A DNA stretch of 64,000 nucleotides from contig NZ_KB905370.1 in assembly GCF_000378985.1 (NCBI RefSeq), positions 3,741,342 through 3,805,341 on the forward strand. Direction: 5' to 3'. Position 1 is the first letter of the stretch; every line of letters starts with the position of its first letter. Shown in pieces: positions 36,816 to 45,266 of this stretch. A program made the translations under genes and the position numbers. The notes under the pieces are model-generated. The model was not told the DNA's origin. It saw nothing but the letters and a program-made list of their open reading frames with translations, and did not search any database. The stretch is from Ensifer sp. BR816. GTDB lineage: Bacteria > Pseudomonadota > Alphaproteobacteria > Rhizobiales > Rhizobiaceae.

Positions 36816-37979
36816 TCAGTAGGCCTTACCACGGGCCGAGACCGGCCACAGCGTTTCAACCCGGCCGTTGCGCACGCCCACATACCAATCGTGAACATTG
36901 CAGGTCGGATCGCAGTGGCCAGGAACCAAACGAAGTTTTTCATTGATCTTGAGCACGCCGTTCGGATCCTCGATGACGCCGTGCTCATCCGTGCATTTCA
37001 CGTACTTGACGTCCGTGCGGCCATAGACGAAGGGTAGTCCGGAATCGACCGACTGGGACTTCAATCCGGCGTCGCAAATTGCCTTGTCGGACTTCGCGTG
37101 GCTCATCACGCTGGTGAGAATGAAGAGCGCATTTTCCCATTCGCCTTGATCGATCCTGTTGCCACCTTGATCGCGGATGCGACCGTAATCAGCATCCATG
37201 AACGCGTAGCTGCCGCACTGCAGTTCGTTGTACACGCCGGAATTGCTCTCGAAATAGTAGCTGCCGGTGCCGCCGCCGCTCACCAGTTCGGGCTCAAGAC
37301 CCTCGACCTTCAAGGCAGCGACCGCATCTTTCACCTGGGCAATCGCGATGTCGAGCTTGGCCTTGCGATCTTCGTAATTGTCGATGTGCTGCATGGCGCC
37401 CTGGTAGGCCTGAATGCCAGCGAACTTGAGACCCGCAGCACCGTCGATAGCTTTGGCAAGTGCCACAACAGCGGCGGCGGTGGTCACGCCGCACCGGCCG
37501 GCACCGCAATCGATTTCGACGAAGCATTCGAGCGTTGTGCCGTGTTTCTGCGCCGCTGCGGACAGTTCTGCGACGTTGGCCAAATCGTCGACGCAAACGA
37601 TGATGCGTGCGTCCCCCGTGGCGAGGCGTGCTAGACGTTCGATTTTCAGCGGTTCCCGGACCTGGTTCGAAACCAGCACGTCCTTTATCCCGCCGCGCGC
37701 GAAGACCTCTGCCTCCGACACCTTCTGGCAGCACACACCGATCGCGCCACCAAGTTCCTGCTGGAGATGCAGAACATCGACCGACTTGTGCATCTTGCCG
37801 TGCGCCCTGTGGCGCATGTTGTGCGCCTTGGCATAGTCGCCCATCTTGCGGATGTTGCGTTCGAGGGCATCGAGATCGAGGATCAGGCACGGCGTCTGGA
37901 TTTCATTGACGCTCATTCCGGGAAGAGCCGGTACATCGTAGCCGACTTCCATGCCTGCGAGCTTCGTTTCCATGTTCAT
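36816..37979 (-). CDS. bhcC: Beta-hydroxyaspartate aldolase BhcC
   Basis: The 387-residue fold-type III PLP enzyme is of the D-threonine aldolase family. The PLP lysine is Lys62 in RAHGKMHKS, and the C-terminal metal-site segment is PGHCDPTCNVHDW. It condenses glycine with glyoxylate to (2R,3S)-beta-hydroxyaspartate, the carbon-carbon bond-forming step of the cycle. The family requires a divalent metal such as Mg2+ or Mn2+. It lies 15 bp after bhcB and is part of the four-gene leftward operon. D-threo-3-hydroxyaspartate or D-threonine aldolase activity would be the alternative if the context were ignored. Confidence 0.95.
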   Translation of the reverse strand: MNMETKLAGMEVGYDVPALPGMSVNEIQTPCLILDLDALERNIRKMGDYAKAHNMRHRAHGKMHKSVDVLHLQQELGGAIGVCCQKVSEAEVFARGGIKDVLVSNQVREPLKIERLARLATGDARIIVCVDDLANVAELSAAAQKHGTTLECFVEIDCGAGRCGVTTAAAVVALAKAIDGAAGLKFAGIQAYQGAMQHIDNYEDRKAKLDIAIAQVKDAVAALKVEGLEPELVSGGGTGSYYFESNSGVYNELQCGSYAFMDADYGRIRDQGGNRIDQGEWENALFILTSVMSHAKSDKAICDAGLKSQSVDSGLPFVYGRTDVKYVKCTDEHGVIEDPNGVLKINEKLRLVPGHCDPTCNVHDWYVGVRNGRVETLWPVSARGKAY

Positions 37980-37994
37980 CTCTCTTTCTCTCCC

Positions 37995-38948
37995 CTATTG
38001 CCAAGGCAACTTGTCAAGGTCGACATTGCCGCCGGTGATGATCACGCCGATACGCTTGCCGGCAAACAGATCCTTGTTCTTCAAAATGGTCGCGAGCGGC
38101 ACGGCGCTGGAAGGCTCCATGATGATCTTCATTCGCTTCCAGATAAGCTTCATCGCGTCGACGATCTCTGCCTCCGAGGCCGTCAGGATGTCGGTGACGT
38201 GGCTCCTGACGAAGTGCCACGTCAGATCCTTGAGAGGCACTTTCAGGCCGTCAGCCACGGTAACTGGTGCGTCGTCGGCAATGATGTGCCCTGCCTTGAA
38301 GCTCCGGTATGCATCATCTGCCTGCTCCGGCTCGGCCGCGTAGATCTTGATGTGCGGCGCCAGGTTCGACAGCGTGAGGCAGGTTCCCGAAACCATGCCG
38401 CCGCCGCCGATGGGAGCGATCACCGCATCGAGACCCGCGACCTGTTCGATCAGCTCCTTCGAGCAGGTTGCCTGACCGGCGATGACGCGCGCATCGTTAT
38501 AGGGATGCACGAATTCCGCGCCGGTCGCGGCGACGACTTCGGCAAAGACAGCTTCCCGGGAGGATGTTGACGGCTCACACTCGACAACCTTGGCACCGTA
38601 ACCGCGGACAGCATCTTTCTTCGCTTGCGGCGCGGTACGGGGCATGACGACGGTGCAAGGTATTCCGCGCCGTCCCGCCGCATAGGCCAAACAGGTCCCA
38701 TGATTGCCCGAGGAATGGGTGGCAACGCCCTTCGCCGCCTGCTCATCACTTAGCCCGAAAACGGCGTTTGATGCGCCACGGGCCTTGAAGGCGCCCGCCT
38801 TCTGAAGATTTTCGCACTTGAAGAAAAGCTCCGCCCCGGCAAGGGAGTTGATGCAACGCGAGGTGAGAACCGGGGTGCGATGAATGTGCGGCTTGATGCG
38901 CGCATGCGCTTCATCCACGTCGAAAAGCGTCGGGATATACATCGTCAT
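37995..38948 (-). CDS. bhcB: Beta-hydroxyaspartate dehydratase BhcB
   Basis: The 317-residue fold-type II PLP enzyme is of the serine racemase / threonine dehydratase group. The PLP lysine is Lys55 in KAGAFKARGAS, the phosphate-binding glycine loop is IGGGGMVSG, and a C-terminal IITGGNVDLDKLPW ends the protein. It removes water from beta-hydroxyaspartate to give iminosuccinate. The typical GSFK context is changed to GAFK. It is separated from bhcA by only 6 bp. It resembles the second dehydratase in the window (56211-57230), but that one is in a different operon. Confidence 0.95.
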   Translation of the reverse strand: MTMYIPTLFDVDEAHARIKPHIHRTPVLTSRCINSLAGAELFFKCENLQKAGAFKARGASNAVFGLSDEQAAKGVATHSSGNHGTCLAYAAGRRGIPCTVVMPRTAPQAKKDAVRGYGAKVVECEPSTSSREAVFAEVVAATGAEFVHPYNDARVIAGQATCSKELIEQVAGLDAVIAPIGGGGMVSGTCLTLSNLAPHIKIYAAEPEQADDAYRSFKAGHIIADDAPVTVADGLKVPLKDLTWHFVRSHVTDILTASEAEIVDAMKLIWKRMKIIMEPSSAVPLATILKNKDLFAGKRIGVIITGGNVDLDKLPWQ

Positions 38949-38954
38949 GGCCTC

Positions 38955-40145
38955 TCAGGCGGCTCCCCGGTCCCCTGAAACCTGGTTTTTGCGGTAGTAT
39001 TCCTGGGCGGCGGCAACCCCAGAACCGAGCTTGATGCCAAGACCAAGATCCGCCATGACCATCTCCGCCGTCGCGATGCCCGAAAGGGCCATCACGTCCG
39101 TCAGGCTGCCGAGATGCCCGATGCGGAACACCTTGCCGGCGACCTCTCCCAGCCCAACACCGAAGGCCACGTCATATTTCTTCGCCGCGTGGGTAACGAC
39201 GGATGTAGCGTCGAAGCCGTCAGGGGTTCGAATTGCGCTGACAGTGTCCGAGTAAAGGTCCTCGCTGCTCGCGCAGAGCTCCAGACCCCAGGCACGCACG
39301 GCCGCACGGATTCCCGCTGCTATGCGGTTGTGGCGCGCGAATACGTTCTCAAGGCCTTCCGCCAGCAGCATCTCCGTTGAGACCTTCAGGCCGTTCAGCA
39401 GCCCGACGGCGGGGGTATAGGGGTAGGCGTTGTTCTCATAGCTCTTCGACATATCGCGAACGTCGAAGAAAGTGCGCGGCAGCTTGGCCGTTTCGAGCGC
39501 CGCCAAGGCCTTGGGAGAGAATGCGGTGATTGCTAGCCCGGCAGGTAGCATAAAGCCTTTCTGCGAGCCGGTCACAGCAACGTCGACGCCCCAATCGTCC
39601 ATGCGAAACTCCATTGAAGCAATGGAGCTGACACCGTCGACGAACAGCATGGCCGGGTGGCGAGCTGAATCGAGGGCGTGCCGAACCGCGGCGATATCCG
39701 ACTTGACCCCCGTTGCGGTCTCGTTATGCGTGACCAAGACGGCCTTGATCTGGTGCGCCTTGTCGGCGGTCAGCATTTCCTCATACCGATCGACCGGGGC
39801 GCCGCTGCCCCACGGCGTTTCGATAACACTAACGTCGAGGCCATGCCTCTTGCACATGTCGATCCAGCGATGGCTGAACATTCCATAGCGAGCCACGAGA
39901 ACGCGGTCACCGGGACTGAGGGTGTTTGTGATCGCCGTCTCCCATCCGCCGGTGCCCGTTGCAGGGAAAACGAAAATCGAAGCAGCTTCGGACTTCACGA
40001 CCTTTTTTACGCCTGCGAGGGCAGGACGCAAAATCTCTCCAAACAAGGGCGAGCGATGGTCGATGGTCGGCATATCCGACGCCTTGCGCAGCACCTCCGG
40101 CAGATTGGTCGGACCTGGAATGAAGACCGGGTTTTGCAGGTACAT
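38955..40145 (-). CDS. bhcA: Aspartate-glyoxylate aminotransferase BhcA
   Basis: The 396-residue class V aminotransferase starts at MYLQNPVFIPGPTNLPEVL. The PLP lysine is Lys196 in VAVTGSQKGFML, with the conserved Asp in MLFVDGVSSIAS before it. It transfers the amino group of L-aspartate to glyoxylate, giving oxaloacetate and glycine. This opens the cycle and also releases its product. It is the first gene of the operon, divergent from bhcR across 197 bp. Alanine-glyoxylate or serine-glyoxylate transaminases are the nearest relatives. The full bhc context supports this call. Confidence 0.95.
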   Translation of the reverse strand: MYLQNPVFIPGPTNLPEVLRKASDMPTIDHRSPLFGEILRPALAGVKKVVKSEAASIFVFPATGTGGWETAITNTLSPGDRVLVARYGMFSHRWIDMCKRHGLDVSVIETPWGSGAPVDRYEEMLTADKAHQIKAVLVTHNETATGVKSDIAAVRHALDSARHPAMLFVDGVSSIASMEFRMDDWGVDVAVTGSQKGFMLPAGLAITAFSPKALAALETAKLPRTFFDVRDMSKSYENNAYPYTPAVGLLNGLKVSTEMLLAEGLENVFARHNRIAAGIRAAVRAWGLELCASSEDLYSDTVSAIRTPDGFDATSVVTHAAKKYDVAFGVGLGEVAGKVFRIGHLGSLTDVMALSGIATAEMVMADLGLGIKLGSGVAAAQEYYRKNQVSGDRGAA

Positions 40146-40342
40146 GGGGGGCGTCCTCCTCAAGCTGGAAATATTGATAACACGCCGTTCCGACGCGGTA
40201 AATTTTTTTGAAAGTATTTTTCAAAACGCCATACATTCAATCTTTATCGGTTGAAATCAGCATGTTATAATTTTTCATTATGCGGATTGATTTTTCATAT
40301 CTGGCATTCAAATATTGGATCACTTGGCGGAGGTGAAAAGCA
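40146..40342. promoter_or_regulatory. Divergent bhcA-bhcR control region with an IclR-type palindrome
   Basis: The region is AT-rich compared with its surroundings. At 40206-40226 there is a perfect inverted repeat, TTTTGAAA, 5 bp, TTTCAAAA. Two direct TTTTTCAT repeats lie at 40271-40278 and 40291-40298, exactly 20 bp apart and thus on one DNA face. These are good candidate sites for the IclR-family regulator BhcR, which responds to glyoxylate in Paracoccus. A GGAGG ribosome site precedes bhcR. Confidence 0.6.
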
Positions 40343-41152
40343 ATGCAGCCAGCAAAGCGGCGAAGAGGTCGCCCGAAAGGGTTCAATGCCCCCGAGTCCC
40401 CGAGCGTCATCCAGTCTCTCGACCGCGCCTTGGACGTGCTGGAGGCTCTGGCCTCGCCCGAGGGACTGACGTTGTCGGAACTTGCCGCCCATCTCAGCCA
40501 ATCGGCCGCCACGATGCATCGGGTACTCTCGACGTTGGAACGTCGTGAATTCGTCGAGATCAGCCCCGACCGGCAGGTCTGGCATATCGGCCCCGAGGCC
40601 TATCGGCTCGGCTCCGCGTTTCTTCGTCGTACCAACGTTGTGGAACGCAGCCGCCCAATCATGCGGGAGCTGATGCTGGAGACGGGAGAGACCTCGAACC
40701 TTGGCATCGAGAAGGACGGCAATGTCCTCTTCATCAGCCAGGTCGAAACTCACGAATCGATCAGGGCATTCTTCCCGCCAGGGACACTGTCTCCCCTGCA
40801 TGCCTCGGGAATAGGAAAGGCGTTGCTCAGCACATATGACGACAGCCGTCTCGCTTCACTTTTCAAGAAGACCACCTTGGAGCGGTTCACTGCGAATACC
40901 GTTCGGTCGATCGTTCAATTGGAAGAAGAACTGCGCGTCACGAAAGACCGAGGCTATGCGTTGGATGACGAGGAGCGAACCAAGGGGATGCGTTGTGTTG
41001 CAGCCCCGATCTTGAATGTGCACGGCGAAGCGGTGGCCGGCATTTCCGTTTCAGGCCCAACGCATAGAATGCCGGACAGGCAAGTGCAACAAATCGGCGA
41101 ACGAGTAAGGAATGCCGCGAAGATGGTGTCGCGGCGTTTAGGAGCGCCATAG
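40343..41152 (+). CDS. bhcR: IclR-family regulator BhcR
   Basis: The 269-residue protein starts with a basic tail (MQPAKRRRGRPKG). A winged helix follows (LTLSELAAHLSQSAATMHRV, about residues 48-67), then an IclR effector domain (GLRRTNVV-like entry, ISQVETHESIRAFFPPGTLS, GIGKALLSTYDD and the C-terminal ISVSGPTHRMP). In Paracoccus denitrificans, BhcR controls the bhc genes and binds glyoxylate. The identical divergent arrangement here gives the name. It ends 9 bp before the convergent glcF stop, so glycolate oxidation genes flank it on the other side. Confidence 0.92.
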   Translation: MQPAKRRRGRPKGFNAPESPSVIQSLDRALDVLEALASPEGLTLSELAAHLSQSAATMHRVLSTLERREFVEISPDRQVWHIGPEAYRLGSAFLRRTNVVERSRPIMRELMLETGETSNLGIEKDGNVLFISQVETHESIRAFFPPGTLSPLHASGIGKALLSTYDDSRLASLFKKTTLERFTANTVRSIVQLEEELRVTKDRGYALDDEERTKGMRCVAAPILNVHGEAVAGISVSGPTHRMPDRQVQQIGERVRNAAKMVSRRLGAP

Positions 41153-41161
41153 CCGGAAACC

Positions 41162-42493
41162 TCAACACCTACATGCTGGCAATTCCCGCATTTTCACGGC
41201 AACGGAATTGGCGATGCTACGGGGTTTCGGTCCACCTGTGGCCCAGTCGAGCAATTCGACAGTGTGAACAAGAGGTATTTCGGTCGCGGAGCCGATCTGC
41301 ATCATGCAGCCGATGTTGCCGGCACTGATCACCTGAGGGCGAGTGGCTTCGATCGTCGCTACTTTACGAATTCTGAGTTCAGACGATATTGCCGGCTGCA
41401 TCAGATTATACGTCCCAGCAGATCCACAGCAGATATGGCTGTCACGCGGCTCCACGACTTCGAAGCCTGCCGCCCGAAGCAACTCTTTCGGGGCGGAGCG
41501 GATCTGCTGGCCATGCTGCAGCGAACAAGCAGCATGATAGGCCACGCGTAGCGGCTCGGCGTGGAATGGGTCGTTCAAGCCGAGGTTGGCCATGATTTCC
41601 GTTACGTCTTTGGCGAGAGCGGCGACGCGAGATGCATCGTCGGCGATCGCATGGTTTCGCAACAGATGGGCATAGTCCTTTACCGTCGTCCCGCAACCCG
41701 ACGTGTTTATGACCACGGCATCCAGACCTTCGCCGTCGAGTTCGTGGACAATCGCACGGACGTTCGCCGCGGCCATTGTATGACTTTCTTCGACCTTGCC
41801 CATGTGATGCGTCAGGGCACCACAGCAGCCCATGCCCTTCGGGATTACGACCTCACAGCCATGGCGCCGTAGCAGCCTGATCGTGGCATCGTTGATATCC
41901 GTGTTCAGGGCGCGCTGCGCACAACCAATGAGCAGGGCAACACGCTTGCGACGCGCGCCGATCGCCGAAAAGCTTTGTGGTCTGTCATTCTCGCTGGCCG
42001 GCGGAATATGATCGGGCGCCATCTCCAACATGGCCCTCAGGCGAGCGTCGGGGAGAAATTTCCTGAAGGGGCGGGCGAGTCTTGCACCGATCAGCGCCAG
42101 CCGAAACCGGCCGGGATGCGGCAGAATTTTTGCCAAAAGCCAACGGAGAGCTCTCTCTTCCCACCGGCGTTTGTAGGTCTTCTCGATATACTCGCGCGCA
42201 TGATCGATCAAATGCATGTAATTCACACCCGAGGGGCAGGTCGTCATGCAGCTCAGACAACTAAGGCAGCGGTCGATATGCATTACCGTTCGCTCGTCAG
42301 GGACCTTGTTGTTTTCCAACATGTCCTTGATCAGATAGATGCGACCGCGCGGGCTATCGAGCTCGTCGCCAAGCACCTTGTATGTCGGGCACGTCGCTGT
42401 GCAGAAGCCGCAGTGGACGCAAGACCGCAGAATCTCGTTCGAACGTCTCGTGGCGGGATCGGCGAGCTGTGTGTCGGTGAAGTTTGTCTGCAT
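41162..42493 (-). CDS. glcF: Glycolate oxidase iron-sulfur subunit GlcF
   Basis: The 443-residue membrane-associated Fe-S subunit has two 4Fe-4S motifs, CVHCGFCTATCPTY (about residues 25-38) and CLSCLSCMTTCPSG (about 76-89). Two C-terminal CCG domains follow (GMGCCGALTHHMG and ICCGSAGTYNLM). It passes electrons from GlcD/GlcE to the quinone pool. It is the last gene of glcD-glcE-glcF and lies one base after glcE. The complex oxidises glycolate to glyoxylate, feeding the bhc operon directly beyond bhcR. Confidence 0.96.
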   Translation of the reverse strand: MQTNFTDTQLADPATRRSNEILRSCVHCGFCTATCPTYKVLGDELDSPRGRIYLIKDMLENNKVPDERTVMHIDRCLSCLSCMTTCPSGVNYMHLIDHAREYIEKTYKRRWEERALRWLLAKILPHPGRFRLALIGARLARPFRKFLPDARLRAMLEMAPDHIPPASENDRPQSFSAIGARRKRVALLIGCAQRALNTDINDATIRLLRRHGCEVVIPKGMGCCGALTHHMGKVEESHTMAAANVRAIVHELDGEGLDAVVINTSGCGTTVKDYAHLLRNHAIADDASRVAALAKDVTEIMANLGLNDPFHAEPLRVAYHAACSLQHGQQIRSAPKELLRAAGFEVVEPRDSHICCGSAGTYNLMQPAISSELRIRKVATIEATRPQVISAGNIGCMMQIGSATEIPLVHTVELLDWATGGPKPRSIANSVAVKMRELPACRC

Positions 42494-42494
42494 C

Positions 42495-43652
42495 TCATTT
42501 ACCCATCAATCCGGGATTGAGAATTCCGGCGGGATCAAAAGTCCGGCGCAAGGCAGCTGAGAGCCGAGCTACAGAGGCTCCTTCGGCGGGAAAACCCTCA
42601 CTGTTCGGCAGCGTGCCACGGCGCAGCAGCGCAGCTTGCCCCACACCGGCTGCGTGACGGACCGCAGAGCCATTGGCGTTACTCTCAAACCAAATCAATC
42701 CGCCACCCCAGTCCAGCGACACGTCCCCGCCGAGCGCATGCAAACGGGCCACAACCGCTGGAGCTTCGCTCGGCTTAACCAGAATCCGCCAAAGCGGTAC
42801 GCTCGACCCCGCGAAATGGTGCAGATCGCGCAATCCACGCCAAAGCGCACGGCTGGCAGGTTCACCCAATATGTCGATCTCTCGATCGCGGAAGAGTGCG
42901 GACAACCTTTCGCGACGATAGTCGACCTGCGGGGAAAGCCCCTCGACCCTGAGCCAGACAGTGCCGGACCGAAAAGCGGCGCCGGACACCTCGAAGGGAG
43001 TGGCGAGTGCCGCCGCAAAGATTTCTGTTGCCTCCTTCACGGAAGTGCCATGAAAGGCCAGCGTCTGTTGGCTTTCCGCGGCAGGCAACGTTTTCAGCGC
43101 GACCTCGGTCAACACGCCAAGAGTTCCGTGGGAGCCGCAGAGCAGTTTGCCGAGGTCCAGCCCAGTGACGTTCTTCATCACCCGGCCACCATTCCTGATG
43201 ATCCGCCCTCTGCCATCGACGAACCGCACGCCAAGGAGATGATCCCTACAAGCACCCGCATGTATTCGGCGGGGGCCAGAGATGTTGGCCGAAACCATGC
43301 CACCAACTGTGGGAGCCCCCTTGGTGCCAAGTACCGCCCTATGGTCCATCGGTTCGAATGCGAACGCTTGGCCCTCGGCGGCAAGTGTTGCCTCAATTTC
43401 CTCGATAGGCGTTCCTGCGCGCGCAATCAGCGTCAGCGCGCCGGGCTCATAGGTCACGATACCGCTAAGGCGTCGCGAGGTAAGGGTCTGAGCAGCCGCG
43501 ATGGCCTCCGATCGGATACGAGTGCTCCCGCCGACGACCCGCAGGGGTGCGGCCCGCGCATAGCTTTCGGCGATCATACCAGCCACCTCCGCCTCGCTGG
43601 GCGGCGAAAACCCTGTCGCCGCGTGATCGCTGCTGTTCGTTATCATGGGCAT
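42495..43652 (-). CDS. glcE: Glycolate oxidase FAD-binding subunit GlcE
   Basis: The protein has about 385 residues (start at 43652, or 43646 at the next Met). The PCMH-type FAD domain shows LRVVGGSTRIRSEA, then GTKGAPTVGGMVSANISGPR, DHLLGVRFVDGRGRIIRNGG and GTLGVLTEVALKTLP. It is the shorter flavin subunit that works with GlcD and GlcF. It overlaps glcD by 10 bp, which indicates translational coupling. The C-terminal Arg/Pro-Asn region (FDPAGILNPGLMG) is normal. Confidence 0.95.
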   Translation of the reverse strand: MPMITNSSDHAATGFSPPSEAEVAGMIAESYARAAPLRVVGGSTRIRSEAIAAAQTLTSRRLSGIVTYEPGALTLIARAGTPIEEIEATLAAEGQAFAFEPMDHRAVLGTKGAPTVGGMVSANISGPRRIHAGACRDHLLGVRFVDGRGRIIRNGGRVMKNVTGLDLGKLLCGSHGTLGVLTEVALKTLPAAESQQTLAFHGTSVKEATEIFAAALATPFEVSGAAFRSGTVWLRVEGLSPQVDYRRERLSALFRDREIDILGEPASRALWRGLRDLHHFAGSSVPLWRILVKPSEAPAVVARLHALGGDVSLDWGGGLIWFESNANGSAVRHAAGVGQAALLRRGTLPNSEGFPAEGASVARLSAALRRTFDPAGILNPGLMGK

Positions 43653-45100
43653 CTCGCTGCCGCATCACGATGTGGCTGACTGACTTCGAGTGGGAAGACC
43701 TTGGCTGGGTTGAGCAACCAGGCGGGATCGAAGACGCTCTTGATTTCCATCTGAATCGCCAGGTCATCGGCCGTATATTGTTTCGTCATGAGGTCGCGCT
43801 TCTCGATTCCGACCCCATGCTCGCCGGTCAGGCAGCCTCCTGCGTCGACACAAAGCCGAAGAATGTCGGCGCCGAATTCTTCGGCTCGCTCGAGCTCGCC
43901 GGGCGCGTTCGCGTTGAACAGGATCAGCGGGTGCATGTTGCCATCGCCTGCGTGGAAAACATTGGCGACCTCCAACCCATACGCTTTCGACAGCTCGCCG
44001 ATGCGCTTGAGCGTGTGGGGGAGCTTCGATACCGGCACGGTCCCATCGAGACACAGGTAATCGCCGAGCCGGCCCATCGCCCCGAATGCCGATTTGCGCC
44101 CCTTCCAGATCGCCAAGCTTTCCTCGGCGGTTCGGCTGGCACGGAACTCCACCGGATTCAGCTCCTCGGCGATCAGACGGATACGCTCGATTTGATGGTC
44201 GATTTCCGCCTCGGAGCCTTCCACCTCGACAATCAGCACGGCTGCGCAATTCGGATAGCCCGCCTTGACGAAGGCCTCGACCGCACGCAGGCAAACGTCG
44301 TCCATATATTCGATCGCGACGGGCAGCAGGCCCGATCGGATAATGCGTCCTACGCACTCACCAGCCGTTTCGGCGCTGTCGAAGCCGATCAGTACCGGCC
44401 GTGCGCCTTCAGGCTTCGGCACGATCCGGAGCGTTGCTTCGGTAACAATGGCGAGCTGGCCCTCCGATCCACAGATCAAACCGACGAGGTCAAGGCCCGA
44501 CACACCCAGGAGTGGGCCGCCAAGCTCGACGATATCGCCCGTGGCCATGACGATTCGGACACCCATCAGATTGTTCGTGGTAACACCATATTTAAGACAG
44601 TGCGCACCGCCGGAATTCATCGCAATGTTGCCGGCAATCGTGCAAGCAAGCTGAGAGGAGGGATCAGGCGCGTAGAAGAAGCCCTCGACTTCCAGTTCGG
44701 CGCTGACGGCGAGGTTCGTTACACCCGTCTGCACACGAATGAAGCGGTTGGCGGTGTCGACCTCGAGTATTTCGCGCAAACGCATGGTGCCGATGACGAC
44801 GCTGTCCGCGGTCGGCAAAGCGCCGCCAGCAAGCGATGTCCCTGCTCCACGGGGCACGACGGGTACACGCAACTCATGGCAGACGCGCATGGCGGTTGCC
44901 ACTTCCTCGGTTGTGCGCGGCAGCACAACTGCAAGAGGCGGACAGCGATACGCGGTCAGCGCGTCGCATTCATAGGCCCGTGTTTCCTCCGGGCTCGAGA
45001 TGACAGTCCCTGCCGGCAGCGCAGCCTCAAGCGCCGCGATGATTTGGGGTGCTCTCGCAAGGACGCCGGCATCCGGTTCAGGCATGGCTATGGTTGACAT
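43643..45100 (-). CDS. glcD: Glycolate oxidase catalytic FAD subunit GlcD
   Basis: The 485-residue flavoprotein starts at MSTIAMPEPDAG. FAD motifs include VVPRGAGTSLAGGALPTADS and NIAMNSGGAHCLKYGVTTNN. The C-terminal catalytic EHGVGIEKRDLMTKQY and the FDPAWLLNPAKVFP ending are typical of GlcD/D-lactate dehydrogenases. It oxidises glycolate (or D-lactate) to the 2-oxo acid. It is the first gene of glcDEF. The putative promoter is in the 166 bp between it and the biotin carboxylase operon end. D-lactate as a substrate cannot be excluded, but the bhc neighbourhood argues for glycolate. Confidence 0.95.
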   Translation of the reverse strand: MSTIAMPEPDAGVLARAPQIIAALEAALPAGTVISSPEETRAYECDALTAYRCPPLAVVLPRTTEEVATAMRVCHELRVPVVPRGAGTSLAGGALPTADSVVIGTMRLREILEVDTANRFIRVQTGVTNLAVSAELEVEGFFYAPDPSSQLACTIAGNIAMNSGGAHCLKYGVTTNNLMGVRIVMATGDIVELGGPLLGVSGLDLVGLICGSEGQLAIVTEATLRIVPKPEGARPVLIGFDSAETAGECVGRIIRSGLLPVAIEYMDDVCLRAVEAFVKAGYPNCAAVLIVEVEGSEAEIDHQIERIRLIAEELNPVEFRASRTAEESLAIWKGRKSAFGAMGRLGDYLCLDGTVPVSKLPHTLKRIGELSKAYGLEVANVFHAGDGNMHPLILFNANAPGELERAEEFGADILRLCVDAGGCLTGEHGVGIEKRDLMTKQYTADDLAIQMEIKSVFDPAWLLNPAKVFPLEVSQPHRDAAARCP

Positions 45101-45266
45101 GAGAGATACTCTTCGTGATCGAAACGGTAAGCGAGGAGGTCGACGACCCTCGCCTGCTCGCCTGAACGCGCCATCGCAGTGATGCGAGCACCACCAAGCT
45201 GGCACCTCTGGACGGGCGATCGGGTCATCGGAGCTCGGGGTTTGCCATGTGACGAAACCGTGTGGC

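Noticed and set aside
43547-45097. 516-codon open frame antisense to glcD
   Set aside because: GlcD is unmistakable; the antisense frame has no recognisable motif.
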